Assembly: GCA_020638285.1 (NCBI GenBank)
Contig: JACKIV010000004.1
Location: 124,001 to 188,000 of the forward strand
Reading direction: 5' to 3'
Length of the DNA stretch: 64,000 nucleotides
Source of the DNA: Rhodospirillales bacterium
GTDB lineage: Bacteria; Pseudomonadota; Alphaproteobacteria; Micavibrionales; Micavibrionaceae
Part shown: positions 26,947 to 36,600 of the stretch, piece by piece
How the letters are laid out: every line of letters begins with the position of its first letter
How positions within the stretch are numbered: position 1 is the first letter of the stretch
Notes under the pieces: generated by a model
The model's database searches: none
The model's input: only the letters and a program-made list of their open reading frames with translations
Told to the model about the DNA's origin: nothing
Translations under genes and position numbers: made by a program

Positions 26947-26954
26947 ATGGGGAC

Positions 26955-27428
26955 TCAGAACGCTTTAAAAACAATCGGGTTGATATAGATCGTCCCCATA
27001 AACATGAGCTTATAGGTCAGGAAAATCCACGAGACGAGGAATAATCCTCCGTACAGAATCAGAACACGGAACAGGGCGCGCAGAAGCGTTCCGCCCAGAG
27101 TCGGAATTTCCGTTTGGCCCGGTGTGTCAATCTCTTTCATCTGAAAGGAAAAGGAAAAGATCAGCGCCGAAATCATCAAAAGGATATAAAATGCCGGATT
27201 ATTCAAAATTAATCCCAATGTTTGCATCAGACGCGAGACGTCTGCGCCCCCCAGAACCTCTGTCCATTTTGGCCCCGATGCGCCGGATCCGATTTCAGGT
27301 AGAAACAAAAGCCCCAGAAACAGAATCTGGATAGCGAAAACCCGGATGGTGCTGGATGACAGGGAGAGTTCGAATGCAGGGGGGGCCTTGTTTTCATGAT
27401 GATAATCTTTCTGCATGGCCTTATTCAC
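26955..27428 (-). CDS. Unknown membrane protein downstream of cckA
   Basis: I do not recognise this family. The 157-residue product has three clear hydrophobic segments: IRVFAIQILFLGLLFLPEIG (about residues 28-47), AFYILLMISALIFSFSF (about 78-94) and LFRVLILYGGLFLVSWIFL (about 117-135). There is no signal peptide and no catalytic motif. Its start overlaps the cckA stop by 4 bp, so it is translated together with cckA; flhB lies on the other side of cckA. Context suggests a link to flagellar export or to the kinase, but nothing in the sequence proves that. Confidence 0.7.
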   Translation of the reverse strand: MNKAMQKDYHHENKAPPAFELSLSSSTIRVFAIQILFLGLLFLPEIGSGASGPKWTEVLGGADVSRLMQTLGLILNNPAFYILLMISALIFSFSFQMKEIDTPGQTEIPTLGGTLLRALFRVLILYGGLFLVSWIFLTYKLMFMGTIYINPIVFKAF

Positions 27429-29935
27429 CCTTCCAGAACTTCTTTGACCTTGGCGGCGAGCTGACGCAGGGTAAAGGGCTTGGGCAGGAAAAATACCCGT
27501 TCGCCCATCTCCCCCGCCAGCTTATCTTCAGTATAACCTGAAATGAAGATAATTTTGATAGAAGAATCCGTTTCCCGGATTTTCCGGGCCAGTGTCGGGC
27601 CGTCCATGACCGGCATGACCACATCTGTTACCAGCAGGTCTATCTTGGAATCTTTCTTTTCAGACAATAGGTTAATGGCATCTTCTCCGCTTGCCGCCGC
27701 CAAAACCTCATAACCCTTGTTCACCAGAGCGCGCGAGGTGAAAAGCCGTACGGCGTCCTCGTCCTCGACCAGCAGAATCCGGGCGGTTCCCGTCAAATCA
27801 CGCATTCCGGCGGACTCTTCGTCTTCGGCGGCGGGAGGCGGGGGATCGTTTCGGGCCTCGGATTCCGATGCGCGGGGCAGATAAATGGAAAAGGCGGCCC
27901 CTCCCTCGGAGGTGTTTTCGACGTGCAGATAGCCGCCTGTCTGACGAACAATTCCGTAGACCGTTGCAAGCCCAAGCCCCGTTCCCTTTCCAACGTCCTT
28001 TGTCGTGAAGAAAGGCTCGAAAATCCGGGGAAGAATGTCGGGCGGGATGCCCGGTCCCGTGTCGGAAACCGTGATAACGGTCCATTGTCCGGGTGGCATG
28101 GTGTCCGCGCCCCGGCGCAAGGGGCGGTCGTTTTCGAGCGAGGATGTTGAAATTGTGAGTCTGCCGTTTCCGTCCATGGCGTCGCGGGCATTGACGGCCA
28201 GATTGATGAGAACCTGTTCCATCTGGCCTTCATCCACGCGGATCAACCCGGCTTCGGGGCCGTGGACGACTTCCAGATCAATGCTTGCCCCGATCAGACG
28301 GCGCAGAAGGTGCGAGATTTCACTTAAAATATCTGCGATGTCGTGTACGCGCGGGCGCAGGGTTTGCTGGCGCGAGAAGGCCAGAAGCTGGCGGACCAGA
28401 TTCGCGGCGCGGTTGGCGTTTTGTTTGATCTGCATGATGTCCGAAAAAGAGGGGTCGCCCGGCTTGTGACGCAAAAGAAGCAGGTCGCAAAACCCCATCA
28501 TGGCGGTAAGAAGATTATTGAAATCGTGCGCAATCCCGCCTGCAAGCTGGCCGATCGCCTGCATCTTCTGGGACTGGGCGAATTGAATCTCGAGCGCTTT
28601 TTGATGGGTCTGGTCAATGAAATGCAGAACGATTCTGTCACTGCCCCGGAACTTTCGGGCGTAAAGCGCAACGCTGACCGATCCTGATGTTCCCTGAAGC
28701 GCGATATCCATGGGTGCCGTCATTTGCTGGCCTTGTTCAATCTGGGCCAGTGCGGCCAGAACATCGGCCCTGTTTTCCGGAACGACAAGGGAGTCGAGGG
28801 TTTTTTCCTCAATATTTTGATCCTCCGCCCCGATCAGGGCCGAAAAGGCCGTATTGTAATCCCGGACAATTCCGCCCGTATCCACGATGGCGATGCCCAG
28901 CGGCGCCTCTTCAAAAAAACGCTGGAACCGATCTTCCGACGCCGCCAGAGCCTGACGGATGGCGCGCTCAGATGTCAAATCATGAACAATCCCCCGGGTT
29001 CGGACGCGTCCATCTGCTTCGTGCACCACGGTTTGATTGATGGAGGCTTGAAAAATCGTGCCTCCGGGACCTTTCATGCGGACTTCCCCGATCTGGCGGG
29101 TTCCCGCGTCGGGAAAAATGTCGTACGGGGCACCGATTTCGGGTGGGTCGGCCAGACAGGCATGAAGGGTTCCCGTTTCCAGAAGAACCAAAATATCCTC
29201 GCCGAGCCAGCGTGCAAGCGTTGCATTAACGAAAACAAAATGGCCATTTTCATCCACAGAGAAAAATCCTACCGGCGCGTTGTCTGTAAAATCAATAAGC
29301 TTTTCGCGTTCTTCTCGAATGGCGCGGTCTTCGGCCTTGCGGGGGGTGATGTCCTCAATCCGCCAGAAAACATAGCCGTTCCAGCCTGTAACGGGGCGGG
29401 TGGTGATGGACAAAACCGTTTCGCGGTCCTGCGTGGGGGCCAGAATTTCCAGTGTTTCCGGAATGCCCCGCCGTGCATCGGCGAGCAGAGCCTGAAAATG
29501 TCCGTGTGCTTCTTCACCAGAGCCGAAAAGCCGTTCGAGTGCGTCGAGTGAGGGCGTTCCCATGTCTGCGCACAAGGTTTCGCAGCGGCGATTCCAGAAA
29601 ATTGCGCGACCCCGCTCATCTGTGATCATGCGCGCCGCCCGGCTTGCGTCGAGAATTTCGCGCAATAAAGCCAGTTCGCGCTTTTGTTCCCGGAATCCGT
29701 GCAGGATTTTCTGAATGAAGTACCCCAGAACCGTCGAGGCCAGAAACGCCACGCCCGCCGCCGCCATCGTCGCATTGTCGAGTTTGAGCAAAATGGCCAG
29801 CAGAAAACAAAACCCCGCATACAGGAAAAGCAGGACAAACCCGATGGTCGGAGTCGCAATCTTGCGGCGGGCAGGGGCTTGATCGCCGTTTGCGCCGTGG
29901 TGTTTTGCGATAAAATCGGAATGGTCGATGGTCAT
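27425..29935 (-). CDS. cckA: Hybrid sensor histidine kinase CckA
   Basis: The cell-cycle kinase that feeds phosphate through ChpT to CtrA and CpdR in alphaproteobacteria. The 836-residue protein begins with two membrane helices (about residues 28-75), then PAS-type sensor regions (about 90-450). The HisKA domain carries the phospho-acceptor His470 in GGIAHDFNNLLTAMMGF; the ATPase domain has TVSDTGPGIPPDI and GKGTGLGLATVYG. A C-terminal receiver contains Asp771 in LLVTDVVMPVMDG and ISGYTEDKL. Order and residues match Caulobacter CckA. flhB lies 35 bp upstream on the same strand, as in several relatives. Confidence 0.95.
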   Translation of the reverse strand: MTIDHSDFIAKHHGANGDQAPARRKIATPTIGFVLLFLYAGFCFLLAILLKLDNATMAAAGVAFLASTVLGYFIQKILHGFREQKRELALLREILDASRAARMITDERGRAIFWNRRCETLCADMGTPSLDALERLFGSGEEAHGHFQALLADARRGIPETLEILAPTQDRETVLSITTRPVTGWNGYVFWRIEDITPRKAEDRAIREEREKLIDFTDNAPVGFFSVDENGHFVFVNATLARWLGEDILVLLETGTLHACLADPPEIGAPYDIFPDAGTRQIGEVRMKGPGGTIFQASINQTVVHEADGRVRTRGIVHDLTSERAIRQALAASEDRFQRFFEEAPLGIAIVDTGGIVRDYNTAFSALIGAEDQNIEEKTLDSLVVPENRADVLAALAQIEQGQQMTAPMDIALQGTSGSVSVALYARKFRGSDRIVLHFIDQTHQKALEIQFAQSQKMQAIGQLAGGIAHDFNNLLTAMMGFCDLLLLRHKPGDPSFSDIMQIKQNANRAANLVRQLLAFSRQQTLRPRVHDIADILSEISHLLRRLIGASIDLEVVHGPEAGLIRVDEGQMEQVLINLAVNARDAMDGNGRLTISTSSLENDRPLRRGADTMPPGQWTVITVSDTGPGIPPDILPRIFEPFFTTKDVGKGTGLGLATVYGIVRQTGGYLHVENTSEGGAAFSIYLPRASESEARNDPPPPAAEDEESAGMRDLTGTARILLVEDEDAVRLFTSRALVNKGYEVLAAASGEDAINLLSEKKDSKIDLLVTDVVMPVMDGPTLARKIRETDSSIKIIFISGYTEDKLAGEMGERVFFLPKPFTLRQLAAKVKEVLEG

Positions 29936-29970
29936 GTCATAAGCACTAAAAAGAGTTATTCTGCACCGAA

Positions 29971-31059
29971 TCAGGTCGGGCGAGGTTTGAGCTTACCTTT
30001 TTTCTGGAACACGTACGAGATGACTTCGGCCACGGCCTTGTAGAGTTCCTTCGGGATAGACTGGTCAATATCCACGGCGTCGTACAACGCACGCGCCAAG
30101 GGCGGATTTTCCACAATTTCTACGCCATGTTGCCCCGCGACTTCCCGGATTTTCAGGGCCAGAGAGTCCATCCCCTTGGCCACGCACTTGGGCGCCTCCA
30201 TCTCTTCGGGCTTATAGACCAGCGCAATAGCAAAGTGAGTCGGGTTCGTGATGACCACATCGGCGTTCGGAACGGCCTGCATCATCCGTTTTTTCGCGCG
30301 TTCGACCCGCAGGGCGCGCAGGCGGGATTTGATCTGGGGGTCGCCTTCGCTCTGGCGGTATTCTTCTTTCAGTTCCTGACGCGACATGCGCATACGTTTT
30401 CCGAAAGACAGCCTTTGATACACCAGATCGGTCACGGCAATCAGCAAAAACGCCACCAGAATCCCCGTCATCATCCGGATGAAAAGCGACCCGGTTTCCG
30501 AAAGCATCAAGGCGGGGGGCAGGCCCACCATATGCTCGATCCCGTCAAAGTAAGGCATAATCAAAATCGCGCCAACCGCGCCGATCAGGCCGATCTTGAG
30601 GACGCCCTTGACGAATTCCATGATGGAGCGCATCGAAAACAGGCGCCTGATCCCCTGAAGGGGCGATATTTTTGACAGGTCCGGCGAAATGATCTGGGGC
30701 GCAAAGATCGGTCCCACCTGAAGAAACGGGCCCAGAAAAGCCGCCGCCATCAGGAAAAAAAGCGGCAGGAGCAAAATTCCCATGATCTTTAGAAGCGATC
30801 CGCCCAGAACCATCCCGAATCCGCCGGGCGGCGGGGGCAGGTCGTCGGCATGCTCGATATAGCCGCGCAGGTGAATCGTCATCTCCGTCATGAGTCCGGG
30901 CGCCATCAGTCCGACGACGAGCGTTCCGGCCAGAAGCATGACCCAGTTATTCACCTCGCGGCTGATGGCGACCTGGCCCTTGCGACGGCTTTCCTCAAGC
31001 TTTTTCGCACTGGGGTCTTCGGTTTTCTGGGAATCGTCGGTTTCTTCGCCCTCGGCCAT
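29971..31059 (-). CDS. flhB: Flagellar export gate protein FlhB
   Basis: Inner-membrane switch protein of the flagellar type III secretion system. Four hydrophobic segments are followed by a cytoplasmic domain with the self-cleavage motif NPTH in DVVITNPTHFAIALVY. The N-terminus has the typical DDSQKTEDPSAKKLEESRRK. At 362 residues it is full length. cckA follows after 35 bp and nuoF lies 50 bp upstream. fliR, its usual partner, is at 3789. Confidence 0.95.
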   Translation of the reverse strand: MAEGEETDDSQKTEDPSAKKLEESRRKGQVAISREVNNWVMLLAGTLVVGLMAPGLMTEMTIHLRGYIEHADDLPPPPGGFGMVLGGSLLKIMGILLLPLFFLMAAAFLGPFLQVGPIFAPQIISPDLSKISPLQGIRRLFSMRSIMEFVKGVLKIGLIGAVGAILIMPYFDGIEHMVGLPPALMLSETGSLFIRMMTGILVAFLLIAVTDLVYQRLSFGKRMRMSRQELKEEYRQSEGDPQIKSRLRALRVERAKKRMMQAVPNADVVITNPTHFAIALVYKPEEMEAPKCVAKGMDSLALKIREVAGQHGVEIVENPPLARALYDAVDIDQSIPKELYKAVAEVISYVFQKKGKLKPRPT

Positions 31060-31109
31060 GGACGCATCATATCAGCCCCGGCGAAGGGCGCAACCGTTGG
31101 CTTGCCTCC

Positions 31110-32393
31110 TCAGGCCGCCTGTTTGCGGTAATCCAGAATGCGCTTTTCCATTTCCGGGCGGAAATGGCGGATGAGGGCCTGAACGGGCCATGCGCTCGCA
31201 TCGCCATGGGCGCAGATGGTGTGGCCCTCGATTTCCTTGGTGATTTCATAGAGCATGTCGATTTCCTCGACGGTCGCATTGCCCTTGACCATGCGTTGCA
31301 TGATTCTCCAGACCCATCCCGTGCCCTCGCGGCAGGGGGTGCATTGGCCGCAGCTTTCATGCATATAGAAAAACGACAGGCGCGCGATGGCGTAAATGAT
31401 ATCGGTGCTTTTGTCCATGACGATGACGGCGGCGGTGCCAAGGCTGCTGCCGGCCTCGCGCAGCCCGTCGAAATCCATCAGGGCCGTCTCACAGGCGGCT
31501 TTTGGCAAAACAGGCGTGGACGATCCGCCCGGAATGACGGCCAGAAGATTATCCCATCCCCCCCGCACGCCGCCCGCGTGTTTTTCGATCAATTCGCGCA
31601 AGGGGATGCCCATGGCTTCCTCGACGTTGCAGGGCTGGCTCACATGCCCGGAGATGCAGAATAATTTTGTCCCCGTATTTTTATCATTGCGTCCGATTCC
31701 GGCAAACCACGCGCCGCCCCGGCGAACGATGGTCGGCACGCTCGCGATGGTTTCGACGTTGTTGATGGTGGTGGGGCAGGAATACAGCCCCGCCGCCGCC
31801 GGAAAGGGCGGTTTGTTGCGCGGCTCGCCCTTTTTGCCCTCAAGCGAATTGAGCAGGGCGGTTTCCTCGCCGCAGATATAGGCTCCGGCGCCCCGGTGCA
31901 GGACGATATCGAAATCCCATCCGGACCCGCAGGCGTTTTTGCCCAGAAGACCGGCTTCATAGGCCTGGCGGATCGCTTTGACGACGTTGGAGGCTTCGTT
32001 GTAAAATTCCCCGCGGATATAGATATAAGCCGCATGCGCGCCCATCGCGAATCCGGCGATCAGGGCGCCTTCGATGAGCTTGTGCGGCTCGAACCGCAGA
32101 ATGTCCCGGTCCTTGCAGGTTCCGGGTTCGGATTCGTCGGCGTTGATGACCAGATAGCTCGGGCGTCCGTCCTTGCTCTCCTTTGGCATAAAAGACCATT
32201 TCATGCCCGTGGGAAAGCCCGCCCCGCCCCGCCCGCGCAGGCCGGAGGCTTTGACCTCCTCAATAATGGCGTCGCGTCCCCGCGCCAGAATGGCCGCCGT
32301 CCCGTCCCAGTCCCCGCGCGCGCGCGCGGCAGGCAGGTCATAAGACTCCCACCCATAAAGATTCGTGAAAATCCGGTCTTTGTCTTCGAGCAT
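31110..32393 (-). CDS. nuoF: NADH-quinone oxidoreductase subunit F
   Basis: The 51-kDa subunit of complex I that binds NADH, FMN and one 4Fe-4S cluster. The 427-residue protein shows GRGGAGFPTGMKW (FMN/NADH site), NADESEPGTCKDR, GAGAYICGEETALLNSLEG, and the cluster motif ESCGQCTPCREGTGW with a later Cys in HTICAHGDA. The start is the ATG at 32393 (MLEDKDRIFTNLYGW); the frame stays open another 444 codons upstream across the opposite-strand efflux genes, which is not coding. No other nuo gene is in the window. Confidence 0.94.
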   Translation of the reverse strand: MLEDKDRIFTNLYGWESYDLPAARARGDWDGTAAILARGRDAIIEEVKASGLRGRGGAGFPTGMKWSFMPKESKDGRPSYLVINADESEPGTCKDRDILRFEPHKLIEGALIAGFAMGAHAAYIYIRGEFYNEASNVVKAIRQAYEAGLLGKNACGSGWDFDIVLHRGAGAYICGEETALLNSLEGKKGEPRNKPPFPAAAGLYSCPTTINNVETIASVPTIVRRGGAWFAGIGRNDKNTGTKLFCISGHVSQPCNVEEAMGIPLRELIEKHAGGVRGGWDNLLAVIPGGSSTPVLPKAACETALMDFDGLREAGSSLGTAAVIVMDKSTDIIYAIARLSFFYMHESCGQCTPCREGTGWVWRIMQRMVKGNATVEEIDMLYEITKEIEGHTICAHGDASAWPVQALIRHFRPEMEKRILDYRKQAA

Positions 32394-32498
32394 GAGGGCG
32401 TTCCGATTCTTCAAAAAGGCGGAGGAGGACACAAGCCGCTCCGCAACGCGGGACCAGCATAATACGCCCCTTTCCTCGCGACAACAGGCTTTTTCGCA

Positions 32499-32711
32499 GT
32501 GGAGGGGGAATGTTCGGTTGGCGAACTGGCGCAGTTTCTGACCTTGCGGGATTCGACGGTTTCGCAGCATCTGAGCCTGCTGCGCAAGGACGGGCTTGTG
32601 GAAACGCGGCGCGAGGCGCAAACTGTCCGCTATTCCATCAAGGACCCGGCGGCGCGGCGGATCCTCGGGGTCCTTCATGAAATCTACTGCGCCGATCCAA
32701 AGCAGAAATGA
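32499..32711 (+). pseudogene. N-terminally truncated ArsR-family repressor (BigR/SqrR-like)
   Basis: The reading frame encodes the C-terminal two thirds of an ArsR winged-helix repressor: EGECSVGELAQFLTLRDSTV, SQHLSLLRKDGLVETRREAQ, then VRYSIKDPAARRILGVLHEI ending in YCADPKQK. The recognition helix and wing are intact. The first roughly 30 residues of the fold are missing: a stop codon lies at 32460-32462 and the residues in between (YAPFLATTGFF) do not resemble the family. There is no ATG in the frame; GTG at 32499 is the nominal start and has no ribosome site. In BigR/SqrR proteins a cysteine in the lost segment pairs with one near the C-terminus; the latter survives in HEIYC. The MFP-RND genes follow by 9 bp. 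Alternatively it is a working short protein. Confidence 0.6.
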
Positions 32712-32720
32712 GTCTGTGCC

Positions 32721-33695
32721 ATGCGTCTGTTTTTCTTTTTTCTTCTTGTTTTCGTGGCGGTCGCGAATCCGGGTGAGTCCTTTGCCCAGGGGGATTTTAC
32801 CGTCAAAAGCCGGAGGCTTCAGGATGAAAAGGCCGTTTTCGCAACGGTGGAGAGCGTCCATGTCATCGCCGCGCGCACCAGAATTGCGGGCACCCTTGCC
32901 GACGTGGCCGTGACCGAAGGGGACGCGGTGCGTCAGGACCAGACTCTGGCCAAGGTCGGCGATGAAAAACTGGCCTTGCAGATCGGCGGGATGGACTCGC
33001 GCATCCATTCGCTCAAGGCCCAGTTTGACAAGGCGCAAACCGATCTGGACCGCGCAAAATCCCTGTTCGCCAGCGGCACGGTCGCAAAAGCCCGGCTGGA
33101 TGAGGCGCAGACCCAGTATAACATCGCTCAAAGCGCTCTTGTCGCCGGGCAGGCGGACCGGGACGTCATCCGCCGTCAGGTGGGCGAAGGCGACGTTCTG
33201 GCTCCTGTCTCGGGGCGGGTCTTGAGCGTCCTTGTGACGCAAGGGGCTGTTGTAATGCCGGGCGAGCCGGTGGCCTTGATCGCCGAGGAAAATTATGTCC
33301 TGCGCCTGCAGGTCCCGGAGCGCCACGCCCGTTATCTGAAAAAAGGAGATTCCATCCGGCTTGACGACGGGAAAACCGGAAAAATTGTGACGGTCTATCC
33401 AAAAATCGAAAATGGCCGGGTTGTGGCGGACGCGGTTGTGGAGGGGCTGGGTGACTATTTCGTCGGCGAGCGCGTCCGCGTCCGGATTTCGGGCGGCGAG
33501 CGGCAGGCCTTCGTCGTTCCGGCGTCTTATGTCGTAACCCGTTTCGGGATCGACCATGTTCGTCTTAAGGGCGCAGACGGCGCCGTGATGGAAGCGCCGG
33601 TTCAAATGGGCGTGGCGGTGCCGCTTGAGGATGTTCCGGACGGGGTCGAGATTCTCTCCGGTCTGCGCGACGGAGATGTTCTGGTGACGCCATGA
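32721..33695 (+). CDS. RND efflux periplasmic adaptor (membrane fusion protein)
   Basis: A 324-residue HlyD/AcrA-type adaptor that links an inner-membrane RND pump to an outer-membrane channel. A signal peptide (RLFFFFLLVFVAVAN) lacks an obvious lipobox. A biotinyl-lipoyl-like region (RIAGTLADVAVTEGDAVRQ, then ENYVLRLQVPERHARYLKKG) flanks an alpha-hairpin around residues 90-130 rich in Lys, Ala and Gln. It starts 9 bp after the truncated ArsR gene and overlaps the pump gene by 4 bp. No outer-membrane factor gene is nearby, so a TolC-like protein elsewhere is needed. Confidence 0.9.
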   Translation: MRLFFFFLLVFVAVANPGESFAQGDFTVKSRRLQDEKAVFATVESVHVIAARTRIAGTLADVAVTEGDAVRQDQTLAKVGDEKLALQIGGMDSRIHSLKAQFDKAQTDLDRAKSLFASGTVAKARLDEAQTQYNIAQSALVAGQADRDVIRRQVGEGDVLAPVSGRVLSVLVTQGAVVMPGEPVALIAEENYVLRLQVPERHARYLKKGDSIRLDDGKTGKIVTVYPKIENGRVVADAVVEGLGDYFVGERVRVRISGGERQAFVVPASYVVTRFGIDHVRLKGADGAVMEAPVQMGVAVPLEDVPDGVEILSGLRDGDVLVTP

Positions 33696-36600
33696 AAAAT
33701 CCGGGACTTTCAGGCCATCTGACAAAGGCCACCATCCGTTCGCCCCTTACGCCGCTGTTTCTTGTGGCGGCGTTCATTCTGGGTTTTATGGCCTTGATGG
33801 CCATTCCGCGTGAGGAAGAGCCGCAAATCAGCGTTCCCATGGTGGATATCCACGTTCAGGCCGACGGGCTGCGCGCCGCCGATGCGGCGGAGCTTGTGAC
33901 CAAGCCTTTGGAGGAAATCGTCCGGAGCATCAACGGGGTGGAGCATGTCTATAGCCAGACCACGGACGACCGGGTGATGGTGACGGCGCGGTTTCTGGTG
34001 GGGACCAGCGCGGACAGCGCCATTTTGCGGGTCCATGAAAAAATCCGCGCCAATTACGATCGCATTCCCGTTGGAATCCCTGAACCGCTTATCACGGGCC
34101 GGGGAATTGACGATGTCGCGGTGGCGGTTTTAACGCTCTCTCCGACGCCGCAGGCCGTTGATCGCTGGAGTCAGAATGACCTCTCCCGTCTGGCGAGCGA
34201 ACTTCAGGCGGAATTGATAAAAGTTAATAATGTAGGCTTGACCTATATATCCGGAGAAAACCCGGAGTCTATCCGCATTGAGCCGGACCCGGAGAAGCTC
34301 TCTCTCTACGGGATTACCCTTCAGCAACTCGTGGCAAAAATCCGGGGGGCGAATCGGTCTTTTGTCGCCGGGACTCTTCATGAGGCCGGGAAAAGCCTGA
34401 CCGTTGTGGCCGGGCAGACCTTGGCCGGCGTTCCGGATATCGGGCTTTTGCTGGTCACGGCCAGAAGCGGCAGACCGGTCTATGTGCGCGATGTCGCCAA
34501 AGTCGTTGTCGGGATCAATCCCGCTCCGCAGCGCGTCAGGACCATGAAGCCCGGGGCGCAGGGGGGCTGGATGTCCGCCCCGGCGGTCTCTCTGGCGCTG
34601 GCCAAGCGTCCGGGGAGCAACGCCGTTGAGGTCTGCCGGGATATTCTGGAGCGGGTGGAGAATCTCAAAGGCACCCTGATTCCCGGCGATATCGAGGTCG
34701 AGGTCACGCGAAATTATGGTCAGACGGCGGATGAAAAGACCAACGAGCTGCTTTTTCATCTGGTTCTGGCAACGGTCTCCATTGTCGCCCTGATCGGGTT
34801 TTCGATCGGCTGGCGAGGGGCGGCGGTGACCCTGGTCATTATCCCCGTCACGATTTTGCTGACGATTTTTGCGGCCAACCTGATGGGGTACACCATCAAC
34901 CGGGTCAGTCTGTTTGCCCTGATTTTCTCGATCGGGATTCTGGTGGACGATGCGATCGTCGTGATCGAAAACATCGCGCGGCACTGGGGGATGAGGGATG
35001 GCCGCACGCGCGCGCAGGCCGCGATTGAGGCCGTCGCCGAGGTTGGCAATCCGACGATCGTTGCGACATTGACCGTTATTGCCGCCCTTTTGCCCATGTT
35101 GTTCGTCTCCGGGCTAATGGGGCCGTACATGGCGCCGATTCCGGTGAATGCGTCGGCGGCCATGCTGTTTTCCTTCTTCGTCGCCGTCGGGGTTGCGCCG
35201 TGGCTGTTGCTGAAAATCGCCGGGAAGGAGGATTCCGCGCATGCGCACGGCGCGGCTCAGGATCGTCTGGGCCGCCTGTACAGAGCCGTTGCCGGGCCGG
35301 TGATTCGAACGCGCAAGACCGCCCTGATTTTCCTGCTGGCGGTTGGGGCTGTCACGCTTTTGAGTTTTGTTCTGTTTGCGACCCGCTCCGTCACGGTCAA
35401 GCTGCTTCCTTTTGACAACAAATCCGAAATGGCGCTGGTCCTTGATCTGGCGGAAGGCGCAAGCGTCGAGGATACGGGGCGCGTTTTGTCTCAAACCGCG
35501 GCTATTGTGAAAAATGTGCCGGAAGTCCGCTCGATCCAGAGCTATGCAGGCACCGCTGCGCCATTTAATTTCAATGGGTTGGTGCGGCATTATTATCTGC
35601 GCCAGTCTCCGGAACTGGGGGAGTTACAGATCAACCTGGTCGGGAAATCGGATCGGGCGCGTTCCAGCCACGCGATTGCGCTGGATATCCGGGAGCGACT
35701 CAAGGCGCTTGCCTTGCCGGAGGGTGCCGTTTTGAAACTGGCCGAAGTGCCGCCCGGTCCGCCGGTTCTGGCGACTCTTCTGGCTGAGATTTACGGGCCG
35801 GATCCTCAGACCCGCCGGAAAACGGTTGAAGAGGTCAAAAAGATTTTCGCTTCGGTTCCTTATATCGTCGACATTGACGATTCCATCGGCGATCCCCGCC
35901 CGCGCCTGCATATCGAAATCGATCAGGACAAACTCGAATTTTTCGGGGTCGAGCAGCAGGACGTCTATGATACGATTCAGGCGCTTCTGGGCGGCGTGTC
36001 CGTCGGATATTCGCATCGGGGTCAGGGGCGCGATCCTCTGGCAATTCAAATTCGTCTGCCGGATCAGGATTCACGGTGGAGTGAGCGTCTGGCCTCAACG
36101 CCGGTTCCGGCCAATGCCTTGCCGGGGGATCGGTCCGTTGTGGAACTGGGCGATGTTGTCCGGGTTTCGGTTGAGCCGGGCTCGCCTGTCTTGTTCCGCC
36201 ACAATGGATATTTTACAGATATGGTTATGGCGGAGCTGGCCGGTGATTTTGAAGCGCCGATTTACGCCATGCTGGACGTGGGGCGCAAAATGGCGGCGCA
36301 GGACTGGGGCGCGTTGGGTGCGCCGTCCATCCGGTTTCACGGGCAGCCCTCTGATCCGGCGGACTCCGCCCTGCTGTGGGACGGAGAGTGGGAGATTACC
36401 TATGTCACATTCCGCGATATGGGGATCGCTTTTGGTGCGGCGTTGCTGGGGATTTATGTTCTGGTGGTCGCGCAGTTCCGCAGCTTCAAACTGCCGCTGG
36501 TGATTTTGACCCCGATTCCCCTGACCTTGATCGGAATCATTTTTGGACACTGGATCTTCGGCGCGGCCTTTACCGCAACATCCATGATCGGGTTTATTGC

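Noticed and set aside
28724..29551. A 275-codon open frame on the plus strand
   Set aside because: It is antisense to cckA with no homology-like motifs.
32394..32498. A frameshifted remnant of the missing ArsR N-terminus
   Set aside because: One frame reads RDNRLF, faintly like the family's NxRLxIL segment, but nothing around it aligns, so I cannot claim a frameshift over a deletion.
32394..33725. A 444-codon open frame upstream of and in frame with nuoF
   Set aside because: It lies opposite the adaptor gene, has no protein-like features and results from high-GC codon use on the other strand. The conserved NuoF start is the ATG at 32393.
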